From positions 10,496,001-10,560,000 of the forward strand of contig OY756962.1 in assembly GCA_963580455.1 (NCBI GenBank): 64,000 nucleotides of DNA, read 5' to 3'. The DNA comes from Euonymus europaeus. Lineage: Eukaryota; Streptophyta; Magnoliopsida; Celastrales; Celastraceae. The notes under the pieces were generated by a model that did no database searches, was not told the DNA's origin, and worked only from the letters and a program-made list of their open reading frames with translations. The first letter of the stretch is position 1. Each line of letters begins with the position of its first letter. A program made the translations under genes and the position numbers. This document shows positions 34,726 through 45,175 of the stretch, piece after piece.

Positions 34726-35690
34726 TGAACATCTCTAAAAATTTAGAGAATTGTGTGTCAGATTTTTGCTTCATGAACCGCTGTGGAAATGGCATAGGAG
34801 GTGTCACTGGAACAGCTCTGGCTATGGAAGCTTCTGGATCTAAATTCTCAGCTGTTTTCTTTTCTGAAACAATTTCAGTGTTGTTCTTCTGTTCTTCTTT
34901 ATCAACATCTGCTCTAGTTAATAAACTTGCTGGAATTTCAGTATTAGCTAGTTGCTTGCCACTTCTCAAAGAAACCGCTTGGCAACTCTCTTTACCATCT
35001 CTTTTTGGGTTGGCTTCAGTGTCACTGGGTAAAGATCCCTGCTGCCTATTATTGACAGCACTAGCTATTTGGCCAATTTGCACCTCCAGATTCCTAATGC
35101 TGGCCTCTTGACTCTGCATCCTTGTTTCTGTTTTAGTTATATACTGAGTTAAGAGCTCTTCAAGGTTAGACCTCTTCTCTTGTTGAGGTGGAGCTTGATT
35201 TTGATAACCAGGTGGAGCCATAGGCTTTGAAGAAGATGAAGATGAAGATACCCCTTGCTGGTTACTCCATGAAAAATTCGGATGGTTTCTCCACGGTTGA
35301 TTGTAATTTGAAAATTGATTGTTCTGATTCCGTGGAAAATTTCCAACATACTGAGCTGACTCCATATTGATGGCACATTGATTGCTAGGATGATTTCCAG
35401 CACATAATTCACAGATCATTGGTGGGCTTTGAATGCCACTAACATTCATAGTTTCAATCTTTTTTGTAAGAGAAGCTACCTGTGCCGTGAGAGCTGTAAT
35501 AGCATCCACTTCTAATATTCCTCCAATTTTTCTGGTTATGGCTCTCTCGTTCGGCCATTGATAAATATTGGCTGCCATTTCCTCTAAGAGTTGCTTGGCA
35601 GCGGTTGGAGATTTGTTCATGAGAGCACCACCAGCTGCTGCATCGATCATAGACCTCGTAGGTGATGCAAGGCCATTATAAAAAGTTTGG
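34726..35690 (-). pseudogene. Athila element 1 gag, C-terminal part only
   Basis: The frame begins inside the gag core (TFYNGLASPTRSMIDAAAGG) rather than at a start codon. It continues through the usual LLEEMAANIYQWPNE block, a CELCAGNHPSNQC zinc-knuckle-like motif, and a Gln/Ser/Pro-rich tail to near 34726, where it leaves the pol frame by a one-base shift. The N-terminal half of gag, the leader and the primer-binding site are missing. The break is at 35686, where host copia LTR sequence takes over at a short shared sequence (TTTGGAT on the plus strand). Confidence 0.8.
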
Positions 35691-35793
35691 ATTTTGGTTC
35701 TCTCAAGATTAGCTCTAAGCTATATATGGTTGGAGAACACTTCAAATTCACAAGATGTTGCTCAAATGGGTTTGGATTCAAATGTGTATGTTG
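35686..35793. repeat. 108-bp copia LTR segment, misplaced copy inside Athila element 1
   Basis: Copy of 27560-27667, lying between truncated gag and the 5' LTR of the Athila element. Together with the adjoining LTR it makes a direct repeat of 1817 bp (27560-29376 and 35686-37502). Confidence 0.9.
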
Positions 35794-37502
35794 TGTAATT
35801 TCTTAAAATGAAGAATATACTACGCAAGTGCACGTATCAACAAGTAGTATAGAAAATGAGAGAGTGTCGAACCCACAGGGAGGTAAAACTAAACGTTGAC
35901 ACAACGTTAATGGAACAAATTAATTAAACTGAACAATGATTAACAATTTAGATTTCTTGTTGTCTCTTTTATATATGTATAAAACAGTGAATTTAATTAA
36001 AACTTTGGCAAATTGGTACTTATGAATCAACTATGAGAAAAGCCTAGGGCACCCAATTTCCCCCAAATCATCTCCTAAACTCGTCATGCCATTCCATTAA
36101 CTAACAACCCATTGTAATATGCCAACGAGGAAATAAATTATTCATCTACTTCTTCCGAAAATAAGAGAACCTATCATTCCTAATCCATCAACTATATGCC
36201 CATGTTGATAAATTAAAGAACAATGCATTAAGTACTTTCCTCCATTATTTGCACATACCCTATTGGTATATTCCTATCCAAGAGGGAAAACTAATTATCT
36301 ATCAAATAGAAAATCAGAATATATGTCATCCAATTTATTGGCTAAACCTTCAATCCCTATTCCTAGTTCACAAAGGTTTTCCAAGAATCCTTCTAGTGTT
36401 GATCAATCACAAGAAAGCATTAAGCACAAATTGAATGAACACATCACATATGGGTATTAATCAACTTCACAGAAATCAAAATTCAAGCATGGATTTGGGT
36501 TCCATTGGAACCCCAGCAAACAAGTTAGTTCATCATCAAGCTGAAACAAAGCATCATCTCCATGAATAAATCCATATCACGACAGCTACAAGAGTTTAAA
36601 ATAGAGAGAAATATCAAACTAGGTTGAATCCTTCCTCTGCAGCTCCCCTGTGACAGCTACTTTTCTCTTCCGACAATAGCTGCTGCCTAATTAAATATGC
36701 CCAAGCTGCACACTCTTTTCTGCCAATCGCAGCACCCAATTGTTCCTCTTCGTTTTCTGGTTCTTCTATCTCACTCTTCTGGGCTGCGCCAATCTCCCCT
36801 GGTCTCTTCCTCCGACAATCCTCTTTAGGTCAAATATGATTTTCATGTAGAATGACAAAATTGCCCCTCTATAGCTTTCAAATTCCAAGCCTACCCTTAA
36901 GCACTGCTGCATTCTCTTCCCAGATTTTATAGTCCTCAAAGATGACCATTTTACAATGTCTTAAAGCAAGAATTTGAGAAATCATAAAACAAAATAGTTG
37001 TATCCCTTCCTCTTAGCTTTCCAACGAATCATAAAGCATAATTTTCTGGGCAGTAGAGAAAATGTTACAGAGACAACAGTTAAGGATACTCAGAACTGCA
37101 CGTAATCTCCGCCGCAGCTGACTTTGCACACTCACAACTTCTCTATCTGTCATCCAAAATTAACAAAGTTGATATCCACGTGAAGCATGAAATGTCAAGT
37201 TTTCAATGCCGCAAGAATCACTGAGATCGGACTTTTATAGAAACTGCAGTAGCTGTTCACGCATCAGCCTGTCAAAACCCATATTAGCATATCATTTGAC
37301 AGCAATTTCCTTTTTGTCATTGAATTAGTCCCGACTCATCCAAAATATTTGTAAATCATGCAAACAACTCATTAGTGGTATATTAAACCATATTTAAACA
37401 ATGAAACCTCAATTTAAGCATAAAAAGCGTTAAAAACACTTCCGAACTAACTCATGAAGAACAAAAATAACACGAATAACTCTATAAATCATAGAGTTAT
37501 CA
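35794..37502 (-). repeat. 5' LTR of Athila element 1
   Basis: Same length as the 3' LTR and almost identical to it (for example GTGTCGAACCCACAGGG here against GTATCGAACCCACATGG). The host copia LTR resumes at 37503. Confidence 0.9.
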
Positions 37503-39050
37503 GTGTAGCAAATACTCTTGTAATCTCACACAAAGCTCACACTAGATCAAGAATAGGTTTAGGTGAAGCTTTGTTGAAGAACTCTCAAGAACACACCAAG
37601 AGTACCCACGGGTAGAAAGATTTTTGGGGTGGTTCAATGAGTTTTTGGGTCTCTCTTTCAAATAGGAAGATGATGGCTTGAATGTAATCAAAGTGGTAGC
37701 AAGATATCGCAAGAAAGAAGCTTGAATCAAGAAGATGAAGTTGAGAGCAAGTAAGCTTGAACACTTAGTAAAAATTTGCAAATGCTTCTTCCCACTTGCA
37801 AGAATGGCCGACCCTTCTCTATTCAAAACAAACAAAAACCAACTCAGCCATTGGATCAATACATCTTCAAATCTTGGCCCTTGAAGCTACTTTAAATCTG
37901 GACCTTTCTTTAATTCAAATGAAATTGATCTCAGCCATTGAAGATCAAGCCGTTGGACATATTTCTCCAAGAAAGTCACCATGGGCTGCACCTTTTTTGG
38001 ATCAAACACATTACTCTTCTGTATGTACCAACTTTCTCCAACGGATGCCAAACAAGTCCTCTTAAATTCTGGAAATATTACAACTGTATGTCATCTTGTC
38101 TCTCCCTTGTCTCTTCCTTGCTCCATAGTGCAAGTGTTAGGACACTACCAACCAAGTATTTCAAACTTGTATTCCCTCTACTTTATTGACTCCAAAACAA
38201 ATGATAAGGCTTCTAGAAGTTCTTGAGTTAATTCTCCAGCAATAATAACATAAGTCACACGGCTGGAACCATTTCTTGCACACAAAGTATCAAACTTGAA
38301 CCAAATAGGGTTGACCATGTCCAAACTTGTCTAAATGAGCTTCAAATCATGATGCACAAATTTTCTCAATAGAATCAGCTTCATGATACTTCAAATAGGC
38401 TCATGATGATCATTTGATTAAGCCTACAAAAAGAATAGATGACAAAACATCTCATTTTTGCTTGTAAGCTCAAAGAGCTTCAATGCTAGCACTTAGGTTA
38501 ATCAACATGTTATAAGCTTAATAAAATTCAAGTAAGCACATGATAAATCATTTCATATATAACTGAATGTTCATACAAAATTTCACTTATAACTGAGGTC
38601 ATTTGGTCATTCAATTTGATCATGCAAATCTCAACTCGCCCAGTTTAATGACTGCATAGGTGAATTTATTTCAACAGAAAAATGAAACCTGATAAACTTA
38701 AAATTGACCTCACACTATTTGACAATGAAAAATTCCAAATTGTCTTAAATAATTTTCAGAACAAGAATCAAGTCAATCAAAGCTCATATGAATAAGTTAT
38801 GACTGTTCAACCAACGTATGCGCAGTGTGATGTTGTGACAGATTTTAGCATCGAAAAATAAGTCTGTCCAGATTCATCCAATTTATATCAAACATGATCA
38901 AACATGATTTCAAAGATATATAATGAAGCTTAAATCAGTAGATATAATTCATTTCATGATTTATCCAAATTCATCCAAAGTTAAGCACAATCAAATAGTC
39001 CAATATGTATTTTTGCATCAAAACACAAATGTAGGACCTATGATCTAACA

Positions 39051-39747
39051 GCTCATGCTAGTAGATTTTTTCTTGCACCATGATCAATGTTTTTTCACGG
39101 CCAAAGTGTCCAGTAAGCCCTCCACTACGATCGTCTCAAATTATGGCTCTCTAAGTGAGAAATTTGGAATACAGAGTTGTTTGCCCCTAAAGAGATAACC
39201 ATCATGAATAAAGAATTGGTTTGGTGGTCCACTTAAACAAGCTTTCCAAAGATTGCCAAAAGCATAATCATCTTCATAAAGGGTTTTCACAATCTCAAAA
39301 TCAACCACCACAGATTACACTGTGCCCAATAAAGCATGCCTCTTACTTAATGCATCTGACACCTTATTCAATTGTGCAAATTTATGTTTAAGAGAAAATT
39401 TAAAAGTTCAAAGGAATTCTACCCATTTTGCATGTCGTGCACTTTGCTTGTGTTGAGTGCTTAAGTATTTCAGGCCTTCAAGATCTGAATAGAGAACAAA
39501 TTCCTTAACAAGTAGTGACTCCAATGACTTAGAGCTTGTATGATGGCATATAACTCTTTGTCTAATGTTGAATACTCCCTTTTTGAATAATTCAACTTCT
39601 CACTGAACAAAGCAATGGGTGTTCCTTCTTGGCCAAGAACAGCTCCAACTTCCACATTGGATACATCACAATCCACTTCAAATACTTTGTGGAAATCAGG
39701 AAGTGTTGGAACCGGGGCTATGATCTTCTTCTTTTTGATAGATTCAA
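39051..39747 (-). pseudogene. Ty3/gypsy pol fragment (RNase H to integrase finger)
   Basis: Minus-strand RNase H reads EVDCDVSNVEVGAVLGQEG, then EKLNYSKREYSTLDKELYAI; a shifted frame goes on with HAKWVEFL and LSKRHALLGTV. The integrase zinc-finger region can be followed to GHFGREKTLIMVQEKIY, where the copia LTR begins at 39050. It is closer to chromovirus-type pol than to the Athila copies here. Several stops and a frameshift make it dead. It was the target of the copia insertion. Confidence 0.7.
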
Positions 39748-39855
39748 TGTAATATCCCGATCCGAAAATGTCAAAAATAATTATTATAATAATAATTAAA
39801 TTATAAATTCGGGTTCGAAAGATACCAAGAATGAGATTAAATTTGACTAAGAATA
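39748..39855 (+). mobile_element. Possible LTR start fragment, gypsy type
   Basis: Starts TGTAATATCCCGATCCG, like other gypsy LTR starts in this window, and is cut after 108 bp by the hAT terminus at 39856. Confidence 0.4.
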
Positions 39856-40161
39856 TAGGGATGGCAACGGGGCCGAATCATGGCCACCCCGTCCCCACCC
39901 CCGCCCCGCACTACCATACCCCCGCCCCGCCCTGCAGTTCGAGGAAACTTCTTTGCCTCATCCCGTTCCAATTAACCCATGAGGTGCCTCGCCCCAAAAT
40001 TTAAATAATTGCAAATATTAATTTAAATATATAAATTTTAGTACAGTTATCCAACATCATTACATCAACCTTTAAAATTCAAAATAATTAAACAACAAAC
40101 AAAACAAAATTCATACAATCATCCAACATCAAATTTTAGAAACACATCATCCAAGCATAGT

Positions 40162-41330
40162 TGATCGATACTTTTTATCACAATTAATTTTGCAATTCAA
40201 CTATCGACGGGTTTAACCCAATCGCAAGAGTACGTGTCGAAGATCAATAACAATTGAATGGGATCGAATCCTCAAGGACTGTATTAATCACTAGCTAACA
40301 AATCACGGTAATGCAAATTGACGAATAATTAATCATAATTAAATTATAATCCAATAGAAATAAATCTAGCGTAGATCTGGCGTGTCAAATACCTCCCCTT
40401 ATGCTCACAGATTAATATGCAAGCACACAATTTAAGAATTTAATGATGTCAGTCAAAAGGCCTTGGTCCAGCTACAATCAACTAAATTTTCCTAAACAAT
40501 GATCCTGACTTTGGTCCAGTTGCAAGATCTTTTCTTATCAAAGGAGTCTTGGTTTAGTCTCTCCTAAGAACATCCTAAGACAAGCATGAGCACTAGGAAA
40601 TCGACAAACACACAACCTAGGGTAACAATCTATCACTCAATTGATTATGTTCACTATTCCCAAAACTTGGATCTTATGCAAGCTCTCGTCACTTCGTCAA
40701 ACATCAGGTCATGGTCAGCCGAATATGTCGGACTAAGAATACCTAAAATTAAGATGTTGATCAATCATACAAAATAATAGGCAATTACTTGAAATTCATA
40801 TAATAATGAATTAAACTCAGTCTGATTGTCAATTAAATCTGTGCATAAGGTTTTGGTACAAGAACTTACCAAACCTAGCTAGAAAAGAATTTAGCTACTC
40901 ATAACAATAATAATAAAAGCCAACATAATAATCATTGTTCAATTTTCAGGAAGGTGAGGAGAAATTGATGCTCCAAATTGCTGTTGAAATCTTCAATCCT
41001 AGATGCTTTTGGTCTTCCTTGTGGTTGATATGTTCTGCCGTCCTCTCAATCTTCCTGTATGTCCTCTTTATTCACTAGGGTTTTTCTTTAAATATCAATC
41101 CCTTGCTCTAATAAACCCCTGCCACGTCAGCTCCATATTTACGTGAAGAAGTAATTTGCGTCCTGCGGCCGGCCCAGGCTGCAGATGTCGGGCTTAGCTC
41201 ACTTTTAGTTATTTTGTCAACCTCCAAGACCTGTGTACACAAGCAACCAAACGAGGTAGAAACTATACCAATACCTGCCATAAATTTACTCTTTTAACAA
41301 CAATAATTAGGTGCTTTTGAACACCTAACA
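40162..41330 (-). mobile_element. Solo Athila-type LTR, TSD ATAGT
   Basis: The 1169-bp unit, read on the minus strand, starts TGTTAGGTGTTCAAAAGC and ends AGTATCGATCA. It is flanked by exact ATAGT at 40157-40161 and 41331-41335. The cue for Athila is the conserved block near its end (GATTCGATCCCATTC), in the same place as in the other Athila LTRs. It has no internal region. Confidence 0.85.
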
Positions 41331-41335
41331 ATAGT

Positions 41336-41659
41336 CATATCACTTTCTTCTCCCTCTTCATCATCAACGTCATCTAAAATATTTTGAATTGTGCCGCAAT
41401 CCTTTGAATTTATTTTTAATGAACCTAGCACCAAAAACATATTACAAAAATTAGATAACCTCAACTAAATAATTTGTAATTAATTTAAACATTAGTTTTA
41501 CATACCTCCCTTTATTTCACTCTACAGCCAATTTCGACCACACATCAATGCTTCCACTGTTTTCAAATGAAGTCTACTACGATGTGAACTCAACAATCGA
41601 CCACTAGTGTTGAATGCACAATCTAAATCAACCGTTGACACTGGAATATACAGAATATC
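41336..41659 (-). pseudogene. hAT transposase C-terminal dimerisation domain
   Basis: The minus strand from 41659 reads DILYIPVSTVDLDCAFNTSG and goes on to RLHLKTVEALMCGRNWL, the conserved hATC dimerisation motif, ending near 41515 at a stop or splice junction. A probable intron follows. A last acidic exon (about 41425-41336, KINSKDCGTIQNILDD and an acidic run) is interrupted by the solo LTR. The upstream RNase H-like core is missing, removed or displaced by the gypsy insertion at 41660. Confidence 0.8.
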
Positions 41660-41844
41660 TGTAATATCCTAAACCCAATTTTCAGAAAAATAATTTTTCA
41701 ATTTTAATTTTTTTAATAAATACCACATATTTTTAGAAAAATATTGGCGTAAGAATCACCGAAATCAGAGTTGAATTGAATTTGTTACGAATTTTGAAAG
41801 TTTAAGTAATTATAAGAAAAATGAGGGGTAAAATAGTAATTGCA

Positions 41845-41873
41845 CAGAAAATCTGGCATAAGCAGATTTTCTG
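41845..41873. repeat. Inverted repeat in the Tekay-like LTR
   Basis: CAGAAAATCTG and its perfect complement CAGATTTTCTG are separated by 7 bp, 185 bp into the LTR and just before a GA tract at about 41895-41920. Confidence 0.85.
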
Positions 41874-42519
41874 GGCAATTTTCTGGCAGCAGCGTGAGAG
41901 AGAGAGAGAGGGAGAGAGTTTTTGAAATGGATTTTCTTCGTTTGTGGTCTGATTGAGGCGTCTGAGCTGTCAAAACGAAGTTTGTAGAGAGAGGAGTAAA
42001 ACCCAATTGGAATCGTCGTCATCGGAGCACCACAAGCAGCGGAATCGGGCGGCGAAAGTTTGGTTTTTCGACGACTTCTAGGAGCGATCCCGGTTGATTC
42101 CGATGGAGTTTTGGAACGAGACATGTACCATTGGATTGCTTATTTTGAGAGCTTTAATTTGATATAAGGTTCGCAGGAAAATGTCGTTGAAATCACCGAC
42201 TCCGCCAGTGACGGTGCCATTGTTGACCGAGTTGACCTGGGTTGACCGGGTTTGACTTTTTACCTGAGTTGACCGGGCTTAGCCCCAGTTGACTTTTGAC
42301 CCATTTGACATTTAGGTTGACTTTTCTGTATTTTGACTGTCGTGTATACGTATTCTTATTTCGATGCAGGAGGCTGATTTGGAGATTTTAGATTGGGATT
42401 TCGGTGAGTCAAGGACGTACAACAGATTAGCGTTAGTCTGTTTTTCAGGCAGGGATTCTGCCCTATTTCTTATTTGGGGTTCCGGGAGTTCCGTATTTGA
42501 CGGACTCCTATTTGTCTAT

Positions 42520-43859
42520 TGATAGGTATGAATATACCTATTGTTTTTGGTGATAATAACCCTATATTATCTCATTGATATTATCATTTCGGTATATTTA
42601 TCTATTATCTTGGATTTTGATAGGCAATTGATGGTGCGGAACAAAAAGATGGTAAATATGGGCAAGATGAGGGCAAGAATAAGCTTCCAAAGTATTTTGG
42701 GCGTGATTTATACACGCCTGGGCGGTACGAGCCGCGCACGGAGCAGGGGAAAATGCAAAATTCAGGGAACTGCCATTTCTAGAAGGGCGCCTAGGCGCAT
42801 TTCCTACACGCCTAGGCGCCCCTGCACTCAAGTTTGGACATTTTTATCTCGCGAAAGCCCTAAAAGCAGACACTTTTAACCTATCGAACGACCGTTCTAG
42901 AGAGCGAAAAACAGAGGAAAGAAGGAGGATTCAAGGCTTGAAGGAGGGATTCTTCATCTTGGCTTGCATTTTTTCCAATTTTGGGTTCTACCAATATGTT
43001 TCTCTCTCTTTGCTTATCTCTTTCTCTATCTATGTGTAGCTAAACTCTTTATCACCAAGGCTAGGATGAAGCCTTGGGTTGAATGATGGTTGTATGAATT
43101 GATTTGTTTATATGTGAATATTTTTGGGTATAAATCTTTGGTTTCTATGATTATTGGGGATTCTTCTTACTCTTTGTGCTTGATCACCACTTAGGGTTTT
43201 GAATGGATTTGTTGGATGGATTTTGTAGATGGTGAAATATCTATTTAATCATGCTTCTTGGGACCTTAGATTGCAATTGTTGTTTCCATTAGGTTTGGAA
43301 CAAGTTTGTATGAATCCTATTTCCATTGAGCATTCATGAATTCTTATGCATGTTTAGACCAATAAGATGGCTAGAATGTTGATAGGAACTTCCAACCTAG
43401 ACCAATAAGATGGCTAGTGATTGATATGAGGGAAATTGGCTTGAGTGCGCTAAAACCGACTTAGGTACGGATTCGTTATACCCGGATTGATAAATGTATG
43501 GGTGAATTGGTTGTGTTTGTACATCATTGATCCTTGGTGGATTGCGAAGTCTTGATGCTTCATTCTTCTACTTGAATTCATTGCATTAGTATAACTTGCC
43601 TAGTGATAAATTGCATTAGCATTTGCATTCTCCAATATAAAAATTCCAAAAACACTTTACTTTTCTTGCTTGTATTCCTTTTAAATTGCAAACCAAATCA
43701 ACTTGAGTGGAACTTTAATTTCTTGCATTGTCCATAATTATATGTAAATAAACAATTGGATTAAGTCATATCTCCGTCTCTGTGGATACGATCTCTACTG
43801 ACCACTTGTACTATTCTTCTGACTAGTGCACTTGCTAGTAGGTTATTTTAGATTCAACA
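42520..43859 (+). repeat. 5' LTR of Athila element 2
   Basis: Contains GCGCCTAGGCGC at 42787-42798, a second CGCCTAGGCGCC soon after, and a duplicated AGACCAATAAGATGGCTAG about 54 bp apart (near 43360 and 43400). It ends with the conserved GTGCACTTGCTAG block and TTCAACA. Confidence 0.9.
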
Positions 43860-43865
43860 AGTTTA

Positions 43866-43878
43866 TGGCGCCGTTGCC
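43866..43878 (+). other. Primer-binding site of Athila element 2
   Basis: TGGCGCCGTTGCC, six bases after the LTR, matches the tRNA-Asp type site usual for Athila elements. Confidence 0.85.
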
Positions 43879-43993
43879 AGGGACGGTAGCTTATACTTGA
43901 TCCATTGTTTTGTTTGCATAGATACTTGCTTACATAGCGTGGTCATACTCGATAATTATTTGTCTCACATTATTCTCTTACTCTTTGTAGTTC

Positions 43994-45175
43994 ATGCAAG
44001 GACGGCGTTCGCAAGATACGAAAATTCTTCCAATTGATTTAGACTTGGGACGTCGCCGCAACAAGAGAGACAAGCAAATTCTTGGGGAGCATTCTCCCAT
44101 TCGCTCTAGTTCTCCTACATCTAGCTCATCTGGTGAGAGCTCTTGTGGAGACAAATCGGAACGAGTAAAAATGGCAGAAAATCTTGAAGGAGTTGATGAC
44201 AATGGCAACAACCCCAATGCTCCACGCACTATACAGGATTTCTCTATGCCGCAATTTACTACTCGTCAATCGTGCATTGTTTTTCCAACTATTGCACCTA
44301 ATTTGTCATACGAGATTAAAGGTTATATGATTAACTTGCTTCCATCCTTTTCAGGAGAAGAAAATCAGGATTCTAGCGATCATATCGATAATTTCTTGGA
44401 GATTTGTGGCACACAACAGATTCAAGGGATTTTTGCAGAATTTATTCGCCTCAAACTCTTTCCTTTCTCTTTGAAAGGTGATGCGAAGAACTGGTTCAAT
44501 ACCTTGCCTGCTAATTCTATCACTTCTTGGGAGCAGCTGTCTGCCAAGTTTATTCAGAAATTCTATACTCAATCTAAGACGCAGAGATTACGAGATCAGA
44601 TATTTCATTTCAAACAGAATAAGGGGGAACCACTGTATCAAGCTTGGGGGAGGTATAAAACTTTGTTGATTGGGTGCCCACATCATCAATTCTTGCCATG
44701 GCAGACTATATTGTATTTCTATCAGAACTTGTCAGATGACTGTCGACATAGGCTAGATGTAGCGGCTGGTGGGAACATTATAGCTAAAGAACCAGCTGAG
44801 GCCACAATGATTATTGAGAATGTAGTTGCTAACTCTTCGCAGTGGGATAGTAGAGATACAGGTGGTTCTAGAGCAATTGCATATGAAGCTGGCACTTCCA
44901 ACACAGAAATTGCTTCAATGGCTCGGAAACTGGATGCTGTAATGAGTTTATTGAGCAAAGCTGCAGAGCCATGTGGTATTTGTGGGAGCACAGACCATCC
45001 AACCCATATGTGTCCTAGAAGTGGCACATTTCCTGAAGCTGAAGTGAATGCTGTTCAGAATTATCATCGGCAGCAGAATGATCCTTTCTCTCATACCTAC
45101 AATCCGGGTTGGAAGAACCATCCGAATCTATCTTATGGCTCTTCTAACAACTACAACCAAGGTCCAAAACCCTAG
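43994..45175 (+). CDS. Athila element 2 gag
   Basis: 393 codons from the ATG at 43994, about 115 bp after the primer-binding site. An Arg/Ser-rich N-terminus is followed by the retrotransposon gag core (about residues 110-280: DHIDNFLEICGTQQIQGI, FPFSLKGDAKNWF, QPLYQAW-like block, HHQFLPWQTILYFYQNL, HRLDVAAGG). A zinc-knuckle-like CGICGSTDHPTHMC follows near residue 330, then an Asn/Gln/Pro-rich tail. It ends at TAG (45173-45175). The frame simply continues behind this stop into the pol ORF, so gag and pol were one frame and the TAG is either a mutation (CAG to TAG) or a read-through site. Gag forms the virus-like particle in the cytoplasm. Confidence 0.85.
   Translation: MQGRRSQDTKILPIDLDLGRRRNKRDKQILGEHSPIRSSSPTSSSSGESSCGDKSERVKMAENLEGVDDNGNNPNAPRTIQDFSMPQFTTRQSCIVFPTIAPNLSYEIKGYMINLLPSFSGEENQDSSDHIDNFLEICGTQQIQGIFAEFIRLKLFPFSLKGDAKNWFNTLPANSITSWEQLSAKFIQKFYTQSKTQRLRDQIFHFKQNKGEPLYQAWGRYKTLLIGCPHHQFLPWQTILYFYQNLSDDCRHRLDVAAGGNIIAKEPAEATMIIENVVANSSQWDSRDTGGSRAIAYEAGTSNTEIASMARKLDAVMSLLSKAAEPCGICGSTDHPTHMCPRSGTFPEAEVNAVQNYHRQQNDPFSHTYNPGWKNHPNLSYGSSNNYNQGPKP

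Larger units (their letters stand above)
27668..37502 (-). mobile_element. Athila-lineage Ty3/gypsy element 1
   Basis: Minus-strand element. LTRs of equal length (1709 bp) are at 27668-29376 (3') and 35794-37502 (5'), differing at only a few bases, so it is young. The polypurine tract AAGTTTGGGGGTG lies directly inside the 3' LTR. Between 5' LTR and gag there is no primer-binding site; instead a 108-bp piece of the host copia LTR is present. The outer flanks both read GTGTA (27667-27671 and 37503-37507). This may be the TSD if the LTR really starts at 27672; with the TG..CA rule it starts at 27668, and then no TSD fits. Confidence 0.85.
26865..39050 (-). mobile_element. 5' LTR of copia copy 1, interrupted by Athila element 1
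   Basis: The LTR runs on the minus strand from 39050 (TGTTAGATCATAGGTCC) to 26865 (GTGATTTCA). It consists of 37503-39050 and 26865-27667, about 2350 bp in all, split by the Athila element. Its inner part matches the remnant LTR of copia copy 2 (60025-60493). It contains a GTGAGCATCGAACCACTATA stretch typical of SIRE-type LTRs. ORFs within it (37542-38226) are chance frames. Confidence 0.75.
39856..41659 (-). mobile_element. hAT transposon remnant
   Basis: The 3' terminus TAGGGATGGCAAC is at 39856, identical in its first 12 bases to the hAT MITE at 25457, followed by CCCCGCCCC-rich subterminal sequence. The C-terminus of a hAT transposase is at 41336-41659. The element is interrupted by a solo Athila LTR and then by the gypsy LTR at 41660; its 5' part is not in the window. 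Confidence 0.75.

Noticed and set aside
42541..42879. 112-residue ORF in the Athila LTR, repeated at 52959
   Set aside because: It runs through the GCGCCTAGGCGC palindromes and is interrupted by the 15-bp difference between LTRs; no protein-like features.
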